A DNA stretch of 64,000 nt from Bradyrhizobium elkanii USDA 76 (GCF_023278185.1 NZ_CP066356.1:1418001-1482000); one strand, 5' to 3'. Shown: positions 1 to 9,196, counted from the stretch's first letter. The notes: generated from the letters alone by a model not told the origin. Program-made: numbers and translations.

Positions 1-120
1 GTGATCTGTGCGATCGTTGGTTTCGCGATTGCTGCCGCTGGATGGACCGTCAACGGCAAGACGACGTCAATACCGGCGGTCCAGCCCTCATCCGCAGACT
101 GGAAATCTCGCCACAAATAG
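1..120 (+). CDS. C-terminal end of an unidentified protein (partial)
   Basis: The frame is open from the window edge to a TAG at 118-120. It reads as one hydrophobic segment (ICAIVGFAIAAAG) followed by a short polar tail ending in SRHK. This could be the last membrane helix of a protein that begins outside the window, or a 39-residue peptide starting at the GTG at position 1. I do not recognise it. The next gene starts at 313 behind its own regulatory box, so this one probably belongs to the upstream unit. Confidence 0.3.
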   Translation: MICAIVGFAIAAAGWTVNGKTTSIPAVQPSSADWKSRHK

Positions 121-238
121 TACCTCGTCCGGTCCGGTTGTCGTTCCTGGTCACGTGAGCCGCACGTCGCGAAATGCGCGTGGTCCGCGCGGTCGAGATC
201 GTTCAAGCTCTGCTCGCCTTGCAATACAGAGCAAGCCG

Positions 239-252
239 TTGCGACAGATCAA
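239..252 (+). promoter_or_regulatory. FixK2/FNR-type box upstream of the small gene at 313
   Basis: TTGC-GACAGA-TCAA fits the rhizobial FixK2 consensus TTG(A/C)-N6-(T/G)CAA. It begins 74 bp before the ATG at 313, the same distance as the boxes before ccoN and ccoG, which suggests an activator site centred near -40 of a promoter. Confidence 0.65.
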
Positions 253-312
253 TACGGGCGCCTCGCACTGATGGCAGCGTCAGCAACGGGAATCAGCCCA
301 TGCGAGGGTGCC

Positions 313-540
313 ATGCCATCATTCGATGTTCGCTTCATCAAAACCGTTTGCGACGACACCGGCCACGAGCATCGCGCCTGCCAGGCAGTGTTCAAGGTCG
401 ACGCTGCCTCGCTTTCCGCGGCCGCACAGCTGGCCGAGGCCGACTTCTGTAGGCAGAAGGGTGTCCGCGACTGGACGATCTTTGCCGATTCCATGGAGCT
501 TCGAACGCCGCCGGCTTTGCCGTCGGCCTGGGGCGGCTAG
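313..540 (+). CDS. small conserved-looking protein of unknown function, FixK2-box controlled
   Basis: 75-residue soluble protein starting MPSFDVRFIKTVCDD. The ATG at 313 is preferred over the in-frame ATG at 271 because GAGG lies 6 bp before it and because the box at 239-252 is then 74 bp upstream. There are three cysteines (in TVCDD, RACQA and DFCRQ) and no signal peptide or membrane segment. The pattern of a short domain with D-D, H-E-H and A-E-A-D-F-C clusters is not one I can name. Position and box suggest a role when oxygen is scarce; that is inference. Function unknown. Confidence 0.6.
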   Translation: MPSFDVRFIKTVCDDTGHEHRACQAVFKVDAASLSAAAQLAEADFCRQKGVRDWTIFADSMELRTPPALPSAWGG

Positions 541-586
541 CGCCCCTTGGGCGGCCGTCGCGATCGATTGCCGCGCTATCGCGTGC

Positions 587-600
587 TTGATCGGTATCAA
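587..600 (+). promoter_or_regulatory. FixK2/FNR-type box upstream of the DUF6455-like gene
   Basis: TTGA-TCGGTA-TCAA is a perfect dyad of the FNR/FixK class. It begins 66 bp before the ATG at 653, matching the spacing of the other boxes in this region. Confidence 0.75.
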
Positions 601-652
601 ATCGACAATCGGGTCCTTCGGCTAGAGATGGAGAGCCAAAAGGGGGTGAGAA

Positions 653-1150
653 ATGATCGACCGATCAGCTGGCAATAGCTCGCCGCAGTTCAAGAATCTT
701 CTCGCGCGCTTGCGAGCGTTTCTTGCGCGTCGACACGAATTCGATCTGTTGACCGCTAGGGAGATCGACGAGATCGCGCACGAGCTGAATCTGCCGACGT
801 CGGACCTTCGTGCGCTTGCCCGCGAGCAAGGTTCGCCGGAGTTGCTCAGCAAGCGTCTCGAGCATGCAGGGTTGTCCGAGCAGACGCTCGCGTCGTCCCA
901 TTGCGATGTGTTGCGTGATCTGCAGCGAGTGTGCGGTCTATGCCGTGAGAAGGCTCGCTGCGCCGCGGATCTCGCGCGGGAAAGGCGGGCCAGTCCGGCA
1001 CGATACTGTCCGAATGAACTAACCCTGACGGCGCTGAGCCGCGGCGCCAGCGGCGCTCGGCATGGCGCAGGAATTGATGCCGATCAAGTAGCTGGCGGCG
1101 AGATTGTAGTCTCCATGACGCCACCGCATCCAAAGAAAGCTTCCACATGA
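653..1150 (+). CDS. DUF6455-like cysteine-rich small protein
   Basis: 165 residues. The start ATG at 653 follows a strong GGGGGTGAG. The N-terminal half is helical ([30 protein letters not shown], here broken over residues 18-47), followed by a cysteine cluster: C84, C94, C97, C103 and C119 in the order [11 protein letters not shown] and Y-C-P-N. This arrangement resembles the DUF6455 family, which usually ends soon after the Y-C-P-N motif. Here about 45 more residues follow, of low-complexity appearance, and this tail runs through the ccoN promoter to an ATGA overlap with ccoN. The tail may be a neutral read-through extension. The cysteines could bind a metal; that is untested. The FixK-type box upstream suggests microaerobic expression. 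Confidence 0.65.
   Translation: MIDRSAGNSSPQFKNLLARLRAFLARRHEFDLLTAREIDEIAHELNLPTSDLRALAREQGSPELLSKRLEHAGLSEQTLASSHCDVLRDLQRVCGLCREKARCAADLARERRASPARYCPNELTLTALSRGASGARHGAGIDADQVAGGEIVVSMTPPHPKKAST
1074..1087 (+). promoter_or_regulatory. FixK2/FNR-type box for the ccoNOQP operon
   Basis: TTGA-TGCCGA-TCAA is a perfect dyad beginning 73 bp before the ccoN ATG. FixK2 control of fixNOQP is established in Bradyrhizobium. The box lies inside the 3' coding part of the preceding gene. Confidence 0.85.
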
Positions 1151-2799
1151 CAAGTCCATCTTCCGTTTCAAAGTCGATGACGATGGGCGAAGCCGGCTTG
1201 ACGTCTTCACTTGCGGTTTTTGCCTTCGTTAGCTTTCTGGGCGCGGCGATGGGGCACGATGCGGCGTTCAGTTTTCACGCGTCGCTTGCTTGTGCCGCCA
1301 GCCTGATCTCCGTGGTCATGATCGGCAATCGCTACCTTGACCGTCCTGCAGAATTGCCACCGGCGGAGATCGGCGGGCGCCCCAACTACAACCTTGGCCC
1401 GATCAAGTTCGCGTCCGCCATGGCGATGTTCTGGGGCATCGCGGGTTTCACTGTGGGTCTGATCATCGCCATGCAGCTGGCCTGGCCGGCGCTTAATTTC
1501 GATCTGCCCTGGACGACATTCGGCCGCCTGCGGCCGCTGCATACGTCGGCCGTGATCTTCGCGTTCGGCGGCAACGTCCTGATCGCAACGTCGTTTTATG
1601 TCGTGCAAAAGACCTGCCGCACTCGCCTTGCAGGCGACCTGTCGCCCTGGTTCGTCGTGGTCGGCTACAACTTCTTCATCCTGGTCGCCGGCACCGGCTA
1701 CCTGCTCGGCGTGACCCAGTCGAAGGAATACGCCGAGCCGGAATGGTACGCCGACTTCTGGCTGACGATCGTCTGGGTGACGTATCTGCTCGTGTTCCTG
1801 ATGACGCTGGTGAGGCGCAAGGAGCCGCATATCTTCGTCGCCAACTGGTTCTACCTGGCGTTCATCATCACGATCGCGGTGCTGCATCTCGGCAACAATC
1901 CCGCGCTGCCGGTTTCCTTCCTCGGCTCGAAGTCCTACATCGCCTGGGGCGGTGTGCAGGATGCGATGTTCCAGTGGTGGTACGGCCACAATGCGGTCGG
2001 GTTCTTCCTGACCGCCGGCTTCCTGGCGATCATGTACTACTTCATTCCGAAGCGGGCGGAGCGTCCGGTCTATTCATACCGGCTTTCGATCATCCATTTC
2101 TGGGCGTTGATCTTCCTCTACATTTGGGCCGGCCCGCATCATCTGCACTACACGGCGCTGCCGGACTGGGCGCAGACGCTCGGCATGACGTTCTCGATCA
2201 TGCTCTGGATGCCGTCCTGGGGCGGCATGATCAACGGCCTGATGACGCTGTCGGGAGCGTGGGACAAGCTGCGCACCGATCCCGTGCTGCGCATGATGGT
2301 GGTGTCGGTCGCCTTCTACGGCATGTCGACCTTCGAAGGCCCGATGATGTCGATCAAGGTGGTCAACTCGTTGAGCCACTATACCGACTGGACCATCGGC
2401 CATGTGCATTCCGGCGCGTTGGGCTGGGTCGGATTCGTCTCCTTCGGCGCGCTCTACTGCCTGATCCCCTGGCTGTGGAATCGCCAGCTCTACAGCCTGA
2501 AGCTGGTCAACTGGCACTTCTGGATCTCAACCATCGGCATCGTGCTCTACATTTCCGCGATGTGGGTGTCGGGAATCCTGCAAGGCCTGATGTGGCGTGC
2601 CTACACCTCGCTCGGCTTCCTCGAATACTCCTTCATCGAATCCGTCGAGGCCATGCACCCCTTCTACATCATTCGCGCAGCGGGCGGCGCGCTGTTCCTG
2701 GTCGGCGCCCTGATCATGGCCTTCAATCTCTGGATGACGGTCAATGCTGGCCAGGCCAGCGAAATCGAGGGCGCCGGCGCTCTCCAGCCTGCCGAATAG
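1147..2799 (+). CDS. ccoN: cytochrome cbb3 oxidase catalytic subunit I
   Basis: 550 residues, about the known length of rhizobial CcoN (FixN). It is the haem b/b3-CuB subunit of the high-affinity terminal oxidase in the inner membrane, reducing O2 and pumping protons. Visible ligands include the low-spin haem histidine in [15 protein letters not shown], the CuB region [12 protein letters not shown], the HH pair in [13 protein letters not shown] and the haem b3/b histidines in [11 protein letters not shown]. Some 12 or more hydrophobic segments are evident. The ATG overlaps the preceding stop (ATGA). ccoO follows after 8 bp. Transcription is expected from the FixK2-type box at 1074-1087. Confidence 0.97.
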   Translation: MTSPSSVSKSMTMGEAGLTSSLAVFAFVSFLGAAMGHDAAFSFHASLACAASLISVVMIGNRYLDRPAELPPAEIGGRPNYNLGPIKFASAMAMFWGIAGFTVGLIIAMQLAWPALNFDLPWTTFGRLRPLHTSAVIFAFGGNVLIATSFYVVQKTCRTRLAGDLSPWFVVVGYNFFILVAGTGYLLGVTQSKEYAEPEWYADFWLTIVWVTYLLVFLMTLVRRKEPHIFVANWFYLAFIITIAVLHLGNNPALPVSFLGSKSYIAWGGVQDAMFQWWYGHNAVGFFLTAGFLAIMYYFIPKRAERPVYSYRLSIIHFWALIFLYIWAGPHHLHYTALPDWAQTLGMTFSIMLWMPSWGGMINGLMTLSGAWDKLRTDPVLRMMVVSVAFYGMSTFEGPMMSIKVVNSLSHYTDWTIGHVHSGALGWVGFVSFGALYCLIPWLWNRQLYSLKLVNWHFWISTIGIVLYISAMWVSGILQGLMWRAYTSLGFLEYSFIESVEAMHPFYIIRAAGGALFLVGALIMAFNLWMTVNAGQASEIEGAGALQPAE

Positions 2800-2807
2800 G
2801 TCACGCA

Positions 2808-3542
2808 ATGTCCATCTGGAATCGACACAAGATCTTTGAGAAGAACTCTATCATCCTGATCGCCGGCATTCTCGTCGTCATTGCGATCGGCGGGCTGGTC
2901 GAGATCACGCCGCTGTTCTATCTGAAGAGCACGATCGAGGCGGTCGACGGCGTGCGGCCCTATACGCCGCTCGAGCTCGCCGGCCGCAACATCTATGTCC
3001 GCGAGGGCTGCTATCTCTGCCACTCGCAGATGATCCGCCCGTTGCGTGACGAGGTCGAGCGCTATGGCCACTATTCGCTGGCGGCCGAGAGCATGTACGA
3101 CCATCCATTCCAGTGGGGCTCCAAGCGCACCGGACCGGATCTTGCGCGGGTCGGCGGCAAGTACTCCGATGATTGGCACGTCACTCACCTGATCAATCCG
3201 CGCTCGATCGTTCCGCAGTCGGTGATGCCCGGGTACCCGTCGCTCGCGAAGACGGAACTCGATCCGTCCGACGTCGCGGCTCATCTGCGGACGAATCGCG
3301 CGGTCGGCGTACCCTATACCGACGAGCAAATCGCCAACGCGGTCGCCGATCTCAAAGCGCAGGTCGATCCCGACAGCCCCGGCTCCGATCCGTTTCAGAA
3401 GCGCTATCCGAAGGCCCTGGTCCGCAACTTCGACGGCAAGGCCGGCAATCCGACCGAGCTCGACGCCCTGATCGCCTATCTTCAGATGCTCGGCACGCTC
3501 GTCGACTTCAAGCTCTACAACGAAAAAGCCAATCTGCGCTGA
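2808..3542 (+). CDS. ccoO: cbb3 oxidase mono-haem cytochrome c subunit
   Basis: 244 residues. It passes electrons from CcoP to CcoN in the cbb3 oxidase complex. An N-terminal membrane anchor spans about residues 13-35, and the haem c site is C68-Y-L-C71-H72 inside [15 protein letters not shown]. The likely axial methionine is in SVMPGYP. The start ATG is 8 bp after ccoN; the frame is open further upstream but that part lies antisense-free within ccoN and has no CcoO character. Second gene of the ccoNOQP operon. Confidence 0.97.
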   Translation: MSIWNRHKIFEKNSIILIAGILVVIAIGGLVEITPLFYLKSTIEAVDGVRPYTPLELAGRNIYVREGCYLCHSQMIRPLRDEVERYGHYSLAAESMYDHPFQWGSKRTGPDLARVGGKYSDDWHVTHLINPRSIVPQSVMPGYPSLAKTELDPSDVAAHLRTNRAVGVPYTDEQIANAVADLKAQVDPDSPGSDPFQKRYPKALVRNFDGKAGNPTELDALIAYLQMLGTLVDFKLYNEKANLR

Positions 3543-3552
3543 GGGCACGAGC

Positions 3553-3717
3553 ATGAAAGCGATCATTCACGTCGAGAATTTCGCATCAAGCCTGGTCGGC
3601 ACGCTCTGGACGCCGATCTTCGTTGGAATCTTCATCGCCATCGTCGCCTACGCACTGTGGCCCCGCAACAAATCTCTCTTCGACGCCGCAGCCCGGATGC
3701 CGCTGCGGGAGGACTGA
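3553..3717 (+). CDS. ccoQ: cbb3 oxidase small subunit CcoQ
   Basis: 54 residues starting MKAIIHVENFASSLV. One membrane helix (about residues 17-36, ending ALWPRNK) is followed by a short polar tail ending LRED. This is the size and topology of CcoQ/FixQ, which stabilises the oxidase in other bacteria. It sits 10 bp after ccoO and 6 bp before ccoP, exactly where the third gene of the operon belongs. It is too short to be found by length filters, so it is easily missed. Confidence 0.93.
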   Translation: MKAIIHVENFASSLVGTLWTPIFVGIFIAIVAYALWPRNKSLFDAAARMPLRED

Positions 3718-3723
3718 CCGATC

Positions 3724-4596
3724 ATGAGCGAGCATAATGAGATCGACCGCGTTTCCGGCCGCAGCACGACCGGTCATGACTGGGACGGCATCAAGGAACT
3801 GAACACGCCGCTGCCGCGGTGGTGGGTCCTGACTTTCTATGCAACGATCGTCTGGGCGATCGGTTACTGGGTCGTCTATCCGGCCTGGCCGCTGGTCTCG
3901 GGCTACACCACCGGTCTGTTCCAGTATTCCACCCGCGCCAGTGTCGCGACCGACCTGGCCGATCTCGAGAAGCTGCGTGGCGAGAAGATGGCGGTGCTCG
4001 GCAATGCGTCGCTGGCCGACATCGAGAAGGATCCTGCTCTGCTGGCGCTGGCGCGCGCCCGCGGCAAGACCGTGTTCGCCGACAATTGCGCGCCCTGCCA
4101 CGGCAGCGGCGGCGCGGGTGCAAAGGGCTATCCGAACCTGAACGACGACGACTGGCTGTGGGGCGGCTCGCTTGACCAGATCATGCAGACGATCCAGTTC
4201 GGCGCGCGCTCCGGACACGCAAAGACCCATGAAGGCCAGATGCTCGCATTCGGCCGCGACGGCGTCCTCAAGAAGGACGAGATCGTGACCGTCGCCAACT
4301 ATGTGCGCTCGCTTTCCGGCCTTTCCACCGCGCCGAAGTTCGATGCCGCCGCCGGCAAGAAGCTATTCACCGAAAACTGCACCAGCTGCCACGGCGACAA
4401 CGGCAAGGGCAACCCGGAGCTCGGCGCGCCGAACCTGACCGACCAGATCTGGCTCTATGGCTCCGACGAGGGGGCGCTGGTCGAGACGATCACCAACGGC
4501 CGCGCCGGCGTGATGCCGGCCTGGGTCGGCCGTCTGGATCCGGTCACCGTCAAGGCGCTGGCGGTCTATGTGCACTCATTAGGCGGCGGCAAATAG
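3724..4596 (+). CDS. ccoP: cbb3 oxidase di-haem cytochrome c subunit
   Basis: 290 residues, the usual CcoP/FixP length. The N-terminus carries the family block PLPRWWVLTFYATIVWAIGY, which includes the membrane helix near residues 33-55. Two c-type haem motifs follow in the periplasmic part: C122-A-P-C125-H126 and C220-T-S-C223-H224, with candidate axial methionines in EGQMLAFG and GVMPAWVG. CcoP accepts electrons from the bc1 pathway and hands them to CcoO. Last gene of the operon; a new FixK2-type box for ccoG begins 28 bp after its stop. Confidence 0.97.
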   Translation: MSEHNEIDRVSGRSTTGHDWDGIKELNTPLPRWWVLTFYATIVWAIGYWVVYPAWPLVSGYTTGLFQYSTRASVATDLADLEKLRGEKMAVLGNASLADIEKDPALLALARARGKTVFADNCAPCHGSGGAGAKGYPNLNDDDWLWGGSLDQIMQTIQFGARSGHAKTHEGQMLAFGRDGVLKKDEIVTVANYVRSLSGLSTAPKFDAAAGKKLFTENCTSCHGDNGKGNPELGAPNLTDQIWLYGSDEGALVETITNGRAGVMPAWVGRLDPVTVKALAVYVHSLGGGK

Positions 4597-4623
4597 CTGC
4601 CGCCGCGAGGCCGTCCGGGATCA

Positions 4624-4637
4624 TTGACCGAGGTCAA
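4624..4637 (+). promoter_or_regulatory. FixK2/FNR-type box for the ccoGHIS operon
   Basis: TTGA-CCGAGG-TCAA is a perfect dyad, beginning 67 bp before the ccoG ATG and just after ccoP. FixK2 control of fixGHIS is established in Bradyrhizobium. Confidence 0.85.
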
Positions 4638-4690
4638 ACCCGGACCTGGTGCAGGGATGTAGGTTTCAACCAGCCTCATTCGAGCAACCC

Positions 4691-6148
4691 ATGAACAAGC
4701 CCGTGCCGCCTGCTGAACTCATGACCGACGAAGACGGGCCGCTCTACGCGCCTCGCAAGAAGGTGTACCCGCAGAGCGTATCCGGCCGGTTCCGCTCGAT
4801 CAAGTGGCGGCTGATGGCCGTCTGCCTCGGCGTCTACTATCTGCTGCCCTTCGTACGCTGGCATCGGGGTCTCGGCGCGCCCGACCAGGCGGTCCTGATC
4901 GACTTCCCAAACCGACGCTTCTATTTCTTCTTCATCGAGCTGTGGCCGCAGGAAATCTACTACTTCACTGGCCTTCTGGTGCTCGCGGCGTTCGCCCTGT
5001 TCCTGATGAATGCGCTCGGTGGCCGGATCTGGTGCGGCTATCTCTGCCCGCAGACGGTCTGGACGGATCTTTTCTATGCGGTCGAGCGGCTGGTAGAAGG
5101 TGACCGCCGCGCCCAGATGAAGGCCGATGCGGGCCCGATGACCGTAAACCGCGCCGGTCGCCGTGCGTTGAAGCACGCGATCTGGCTGATGATCGCTTGG
5201 TGGACCGGTGGCGCCTGGGTGCTCTATTTCGCCGATGCGCCGACCCTGGTGCGTGACCTTGCGACCTTTCAGGCGCCGGCGATCGCTTATGTCTGGATCG
5301 CGATGCTGACCGCATCGACCTATCTGCTGGCCGGCTATGTGCGCGAGCAGGTCTGCGTCTATATGTGCCCTTGGCCGCGGATCCAGGCCGCGCTGACCGA
5401 CGAATGGGCGCTCAACGTCACTTACAAATACGATCGTGGTGAGCCGCGTTGCTCCGTGAAGAAGGCGTTCGACATTCGCTCGCTCGGCGAGAAGGCCGGC
5501 GATTGCATCGATTGCAACCAGTGCGTTGCCGTATGCCCGACCGGGATCGACATTCGCGATGGTGCGCAGCTTGGCTGCATCCAGTGCGGCCTGTGCATCG
5601 ATGCCTGTGACGCCGTCATGACCAAGGTCAGCCGCAAGGCCGGTTTGATCGGATACGATAACGATATCAACGTTCAGCGGCGCGTCGCCGGCAAGCAGGA
5701 GATTTTCAAGCCCGTTCGCGCCCGTACCGTCGTCTACGCCAGCCTGATCACCGTAGTCTGCGCCGTGATGCTTTACGCGTTGATGTCGCGAACCCTGCTC
5801 GACGTCAACGTGCTGCACGACCGCAATCCGATCGCGGTGCGTCTCAGCGACGGCGCGATCCGCAATGGATACACACTGCGCTTCCTCAACAAGCGCGGTT
5901 TTGATCGTGTGATCGCGATCGATGTCGATGGACCCGCCGAAGCGAAGCTACACGTCATCGGTTCGGACTCCGTGACGCCAGATCGGCCGATGATCGTTCT
6001 TGCGCGTGACACCACCACCGAACTGCGCGTGCTGGTGACGACGCCGTTCGATGAAAAAGCGGAAAAGTCGGTGCCGGTCACATTCCGCGTCACTGATATC
6101 GGTCTCGGAGAGGTCGCCTCCGCGACCGACCACTTCGTCCTTCCCTAA
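4691..6148 (+). CDS. ccoG: cbb3 oxidase assembly protein CcoG (FixG)
   Basis: 485 residues from the ATG at 4691; 14 further in-frame codons upstream lack family character and approach the FixK2 box. CcoG is a membrane iron-sulfur protein; in other bacteria it reduces copper during oxidase maturation. Visible are several membrane segments in the first 220 residues, the CGYLCPQTVW and CVYMCPWPRIQ cysteine pairs, and a two-cluster ferredoxin block C-I-D-C-N-Q-C-V-A-V-C-P followed by C-I-Q-C-G-L-C-I-D-A-C. The C-terminal 120 residues form the Ig-like FixG domain. First gene of ccoGHIS. Confidence 0.96.
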   Translation: MNKPVPPAELMTDEDGPLYAPRKKVYPQSVSGRFRSIKWRLMAVCLGVYYLLPFVRWHRGLGAPDQAVLIDFPNRRFYFFFIELWPQEIYYFTGLLVLAAFALFLMNALGGRIWCGYLCPQTVWTDLFYAVERLVEGDRRAQMKADAGPMTVNRAGRRALKHAIWLMIAWWTGGAWVLYFADAPTLVRDLATFQAPAIAYVWIAMLTASTYLLAGYVREQVCVYMCPWPRIQAALTDEWALNVTYKYDRGEPRCSVKKAFDIRSLGEKAGDCIDCNQCVAVCPTGIDIRDGAQLGCIQCGLCIDACDAVMTKVSRKAGLIGYDNDINVQRRVAGKQEIFKPVRARTVVYASLITVVCAVMLYALMSRTLLDVNVLHDRNPIAVRLSDGAIRNGYTLRFLNKRGFDRVIAIDVDGPAEAKLHVIGSDSVTPDRPMIVLARDTTTELRVLVTTPFDEKAEKSVPVTFRVTDIGLGEVASATDHFVLP

Positions 6149-6163
6149 GCACGGAATTTCATC

Positions 6164-6664
6164 ATGGCAGTCTCAAGTCAAGCCGCGCGACCTATCACCG
6201 GACGTTTCGTCCTGGTCACGACGGTCGCGTTCTTTGCCGTCGTCATCAGCGTGAACATGGTCATGATGCGCCTTGCCATTACGACTCTTCCGGGCACCGA
6301 GGTCGACAGCGCATACAGCGCCAGCCTCGCCTATCAGCGCGAGATCGACGCGGCCAGACAGCAGAACGAGCGCGACTGGCGGGTCCGGGCGCATATCGAC
6401 CGGCGGCCTGACGGCAGCGCTGCAATCGCGCTGGAGGCGCGTGACCACGCCGGAGCGCCGCTGACGGGACTGAGTTTCCTCGCTCGGCTCGAGCGGCCGA
6501 TCGATCATCGCGCAGACCGGGCGATCGAGATCACCGAGGCCGAGGGTGGGAGCTATAGCGGCCGCGCCGAGGGCGTCGCCGCGGGGCAGTGGGACCTCGT
6601 CATAGAGGGCGACGCTGACGGCGGCCGCATGTTCCTGTCGAAGAATCGAATCCTGCTGAACTGA
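6164..6664 (+). CDS. ccoH: cbb3 oxidase maturation protein CcoH (FixH)
   Basis: 166 residues. There is one N-terminal membrane helix (residues about 13-35, VLVTTVAFFAVVISVNMVMM) and a periplasmic domain with the family feature LPGTEVDSAYSASLAYQ. FixH proteins are needed for assembly of the cbb3 oxidase and contact the copper ATPase CcoI. It starts 15 bp after ccoG and ends 11 bp before the preferred start of ccoI. Confidence 0.93.
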   Translation: MAVSSQAARPITGRFVLVTTVAFFAVVISVNMVMMRLAITTLPGTEVDSAYSASLAYQREIDAARQQNERDWRVRAHIDRRPDGSAAIALEARDHAGAPLTGLSFLARLERPIDHRADRAIEITEAEGGSYSGRAEGVAAGQWDLVIEGDADGGRMFLSKNRILLN

Positions 6665-6675
6665 AGGTGGATCCT

Positions 6676-8862
6676 ATGCAGGCGGATATCGACTTCTCTC
6701 ACTATCTGAAGACCACGGGCGTCGGGCTCATCCATCTCGATCTCGCAGTCGAAGGCATCAATTGTGCGGGCTGCATGGCCAAGATCGAGCGCAATTTGTC
6801 AACCATACCGGACGTCACCTCGGCCCGCGTGAACCTGACGAACAGTCGCCTTGCACTGGAATGGAAGGCGGGTGCTCTTGACCCGGCGCTGTTCGTAAGC
6901 CGTCTCGCGGAGCTCGGCTACAAGGCCTATCCCTTCGAGCGGAATGATGCCGAAACCCAGGAAGCCCGGCGTGCGCAAGCCCTGTTGCGCCGATTGGGTG
7001 TCGCCGCCTTTGCGGCGATGAACGTCATGATGCTGTCGGTCCCGGTATGGTCCGGCAACGTCTCCGACATGCTGCCGGAGCAGCGCGACTTCTTCCACTG
7101 GCTGTCGGCGCTGATCGTGCTGCCGGCGGCCGCTTACTCGGCGCAGCCCTTCTTCTCGTCGGCGTTGTCAGCGCTGCGGGCGCGCGGCGTCAACATGGAC
7201 GTGCCGATCAGCATCGGCATCGTGCTCGCGCTGGCGACCTCGGTGATCGAGACCGTAAACCACGCCGAACATGCCTATTTCGATGCCGCGATCATGCTGA
7301 TCGCGTTTCTGCTTGCCGGTCGTTATCTCGACCAGAACATGCGGCGGCGCACTCGCGCCTTTGCCGGCAACCTGGCTGCCCTCAAGGCGGAGACGGCGAC
7401 GAAGTTCGTCGGTCCGACCGAGATCAAAACAGTCCCGGCAGCCGCGATCCGCGCCGGCGACATCGTTCTGCTGCGGCCCGGAGAGCGCTGCGCGGTCGAT
7501 GGCAATGTGATCGAGGGCCGCTCGGAGGTCGATCAGAGCCTGATCACGGGCGAAACCTTACCGGCGATAGCCACGCCCGGCACTGCGGTGTTCGCCGGCA
7601 CTCTGGTCCGTTCAGGCACATTGCGCATCCGCGCGTCCGCGGCTTCGGGCGGCACGTTGCTCGACGAAATATCCCGGCTGCTCGATCACGCGCTGCAGGC
7701 GCGCTCGCGCTATCTGCGTCTGGCGGAGCGGGCCTCGAGGCTCTATGCCCCGGTCGTGCACGCGACCGCGTTGCTCACGATGCTCGGCTGGCTGGCCTAT
7801 GGCGCGAGTTTTCATGACTCGATCGTGACGGCGATTGCGGTCCTGATCATCACCTGTCCCTGCGCGCTGGGGCTTGCCATTCCGGCCGTGCAGACCGTTG
7901 CATCCGGGGCGCTGTTCAGCTCGGGCGTGCTGCTCAACGCCGGCGATGCGATCGAACGGATCGCCGAGATCGACCGGGTGATCTTCGACAAGACCGGCAC
8001 GCTGACGCTGCCTGAGCTCGATGTCGCCAATCTCGGGGACGTCCCGGACGATGTCGTGAAGCTTGCGGGCCGGCTGGCCCTCTCAAGCCGTCATCCGGTC
8101 GCCGCGGCGGTCGCGCGCAAGGCGGGCGCGGCTTCGTCGCTTCCGGACATTCAGGAAGAGCCTGGCCAGGGCGTACACGGCTTTCGTGATGGGCGTCCGA
8201 TCCGGCTGGGCCGCCCGTCATTTTGCGGTGCCGACGACCTCGCCAACGAGATTCTGCGCCGCGATCCGGAGGCGTCCGTCGTCGCATTCAGTCACGGCGA
8301 GAGCAGGTATGCGTTCGCGGTTCGCCAGCGGCTGCGGCCGGACGCGGCGGAGGTGATCGCAGCATTGACCCGCATGGGCATCGCCGTCGAGATCGTGTCC
8401 GGGGATCGCGAGCCAGCGGTCCGGCATGCGGCAAGGATGCTGGGCGTGCATGAATGGCGTGCGGAGGTCTCTCCGGTCGACAAGATCGAGCGGATCGAGG
8501 AGCTGGCGCGCCAGGGCTGCAAGGTACTGATGGTCGGCGACGGCTTGAATGACGCGCCGGCTTTGGCCGCGGCGCACGCCTCGATGTCGCCCGTTACCGC
8601 CACCCACATGAGCCAGGCAGTCGCCGATGCTGTCTTCCTGGGTGAGCGGCTCACGCCGGTCGTGGTCGCGGTTAAGGTGTCCCGCAAGGCGTTGCGGCTG
8701 ATGCGGCAGAATCTCTGGCTTGCCGTCGTCTACAATGTGTTGGCGGTGCCGATCGCGATCGCCGGCCTGGTCACGCCGCTGATCGCGGCGGCGGCGATGT
8801 CGGGTTCGTCGGTGATCGTGATGCTCAATGCGCTGAGGGCGCGTGCGAGGGAGACGGTCTGA
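6676..8862 (+). CDS. ccoI: copper-exporting P1B-type ATPase CcoI (FixI)
   Basis: 728 residues from the ATG at 6676, preferred over a GTG at 6667 because AAGGTGG lies 5 bp before the ATG. It supplies copper for the CuB site of the cbb3 oxidase. Domains in order are an N-terminal heavy-metal-associated domain with the GINCAGC site, membrane helices, the actuator loop with TGET, the CPC metal path in ITCPCALGLAIP, the phosphorylation motif DKTGTLT, and the hinge GDGLNDAPAL. The stop overlaps the ccoS start (TGATG). Confidence 0.96.
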   Translation: MQADIDFSHYLKTTGVGLIHLDLAVEGINCAGCMAKIERNLSTIPDVTSARVNLTNSRLALEWKAGALDPALFVSRLAELGYKAYPFERNDAETQEARRAQALLRRLGVAAFAAMNVMMLSVPVWSGNVSDMLPEQRDFFHWLSALIVLPAAAYSAQPFFSSALSALRARGVNMDVPISIGIVLALATSVIETVNHAEHAYFDAAIMLIAFLLAGRYLDQNMRRRTRAFAGNLAALKAETATKFVGPTEIKTVPAAAIRAGDIVLLRPGERCAVDGNVIEGRSEVDQSLITGETLPAIATPGTAVFAGTLVRSGTLRIRASAASGGTLLDEISRLLDHALQARSRYLRLAERASRLYAPVVHATALLTMLGWLAYGASFHDSIVTAIAVLIITCPCALGLAIPAVQTVASGALFSSGVLLNAGDAIERIAEIDRVIFDKTGTLTLPELDVANLGDVPDDVVKLAGRLALSSRHPVAAAVARKAGAASSLPDIQEEPGQGVHGFRDGRPIRLGRPSFCGADDLANEILRRDPEASVVAFSHGESRYAFAVRQRLRPDAAEVIAALTRMGIAVEIVSGDREPAVRHAARMLGVHEWRAEVSPVDKIERIEELARQGCKVLMVGDGLNDAPALAAAHASMSPVTATHMSQAVADAVFLGERLTPVVVAVKVSRKALRLMRQNLWLAVVYNVLAVPIAIAGLVTPLIAAAAMSGSSVIVMLNALRARARETV

Positions 8863-9029
8863 TGGAGGTTCTAGTCATATTGGTGCCGCTGGCTCTCGCA
8901 CTTGGCTTTGCCGGCCTGCTCGGCTTTCTCTGGTCACTCAAGAGCGGACAATATGAGGACCTCGATGGCGCGGCCTGGCGCGCCATCGCCGACGACGAGC
9001 CGGCCAGCGATCAGGGCCGATCCAAGTAG
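8862..9029 (+). CDS. ccoS: cbb3 oxidase maturation protein CcoS (FixS)
   Basis: 55 residues starting MEVLVILVPLALALG. A single N-terminal membrane helix is followed by the family block FLWSLKSGQYEDLDG. CcoS is required for cofactor insertion into CcoN in other bacteria. The ATG overlaps the ccoI stop, which implies translational coupling. Its last 19 bp overlap a convergent small gene on the other strand (9011-9196). Confidence 0.93.
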   Translation: MEVLVILVPLALALGFAGLLGFLWSLKSGQYEDLDGAAWRAIADDEPASDQGRSK

Positions 9030-9196
9030 TGAAAATAAAGCAGTGAGATCGCCGATGCGATGGTCAGCGCCGTACAGGCAAGCGCCAGCATCAGTGTCCA
9101 GTCCGTCCGCCGCGATTGCGGCACCCGCGACCGCAGGAGCAGGACCGAGACCAGCCGGTTGATGTCACCAAACCGCGCCATTGTCAGCAGCAGCAT
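9011..9196 (-). CDS. small single-span membrane protein, unknown
   Basis: 61 residues starting MLLLTMARFGDINRL, with a clear hydrophobic segment (about residues 34-56, TLMLALACTALTIASAISLLY). It overlaps the gene upstream of it (9184-9429) by 13 bp and converges on ccoS with a 19-bp overlap at the 3' ends. The overlap suggests an operon with the upstream gene and hence control by the box at 9486-9499. I do not recognise a family. It could be a spurious frame, but the helix and coupling favour a real gene. Confidence 0.45.
   Translation of the reverse strand: MLLLTMARFGDINRLVSVLLLRSRVPQSRRTDWTLMLALACTALTIASAISLLYFHYLDRP

Noticed and set aside
1743..2807. Plus-strand frame running into ccoO from upstream
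   Set aside because: It is a shifted frame within ccoN with an arginine/proline-rich translation; the CcoO sequence only begins at 2808.
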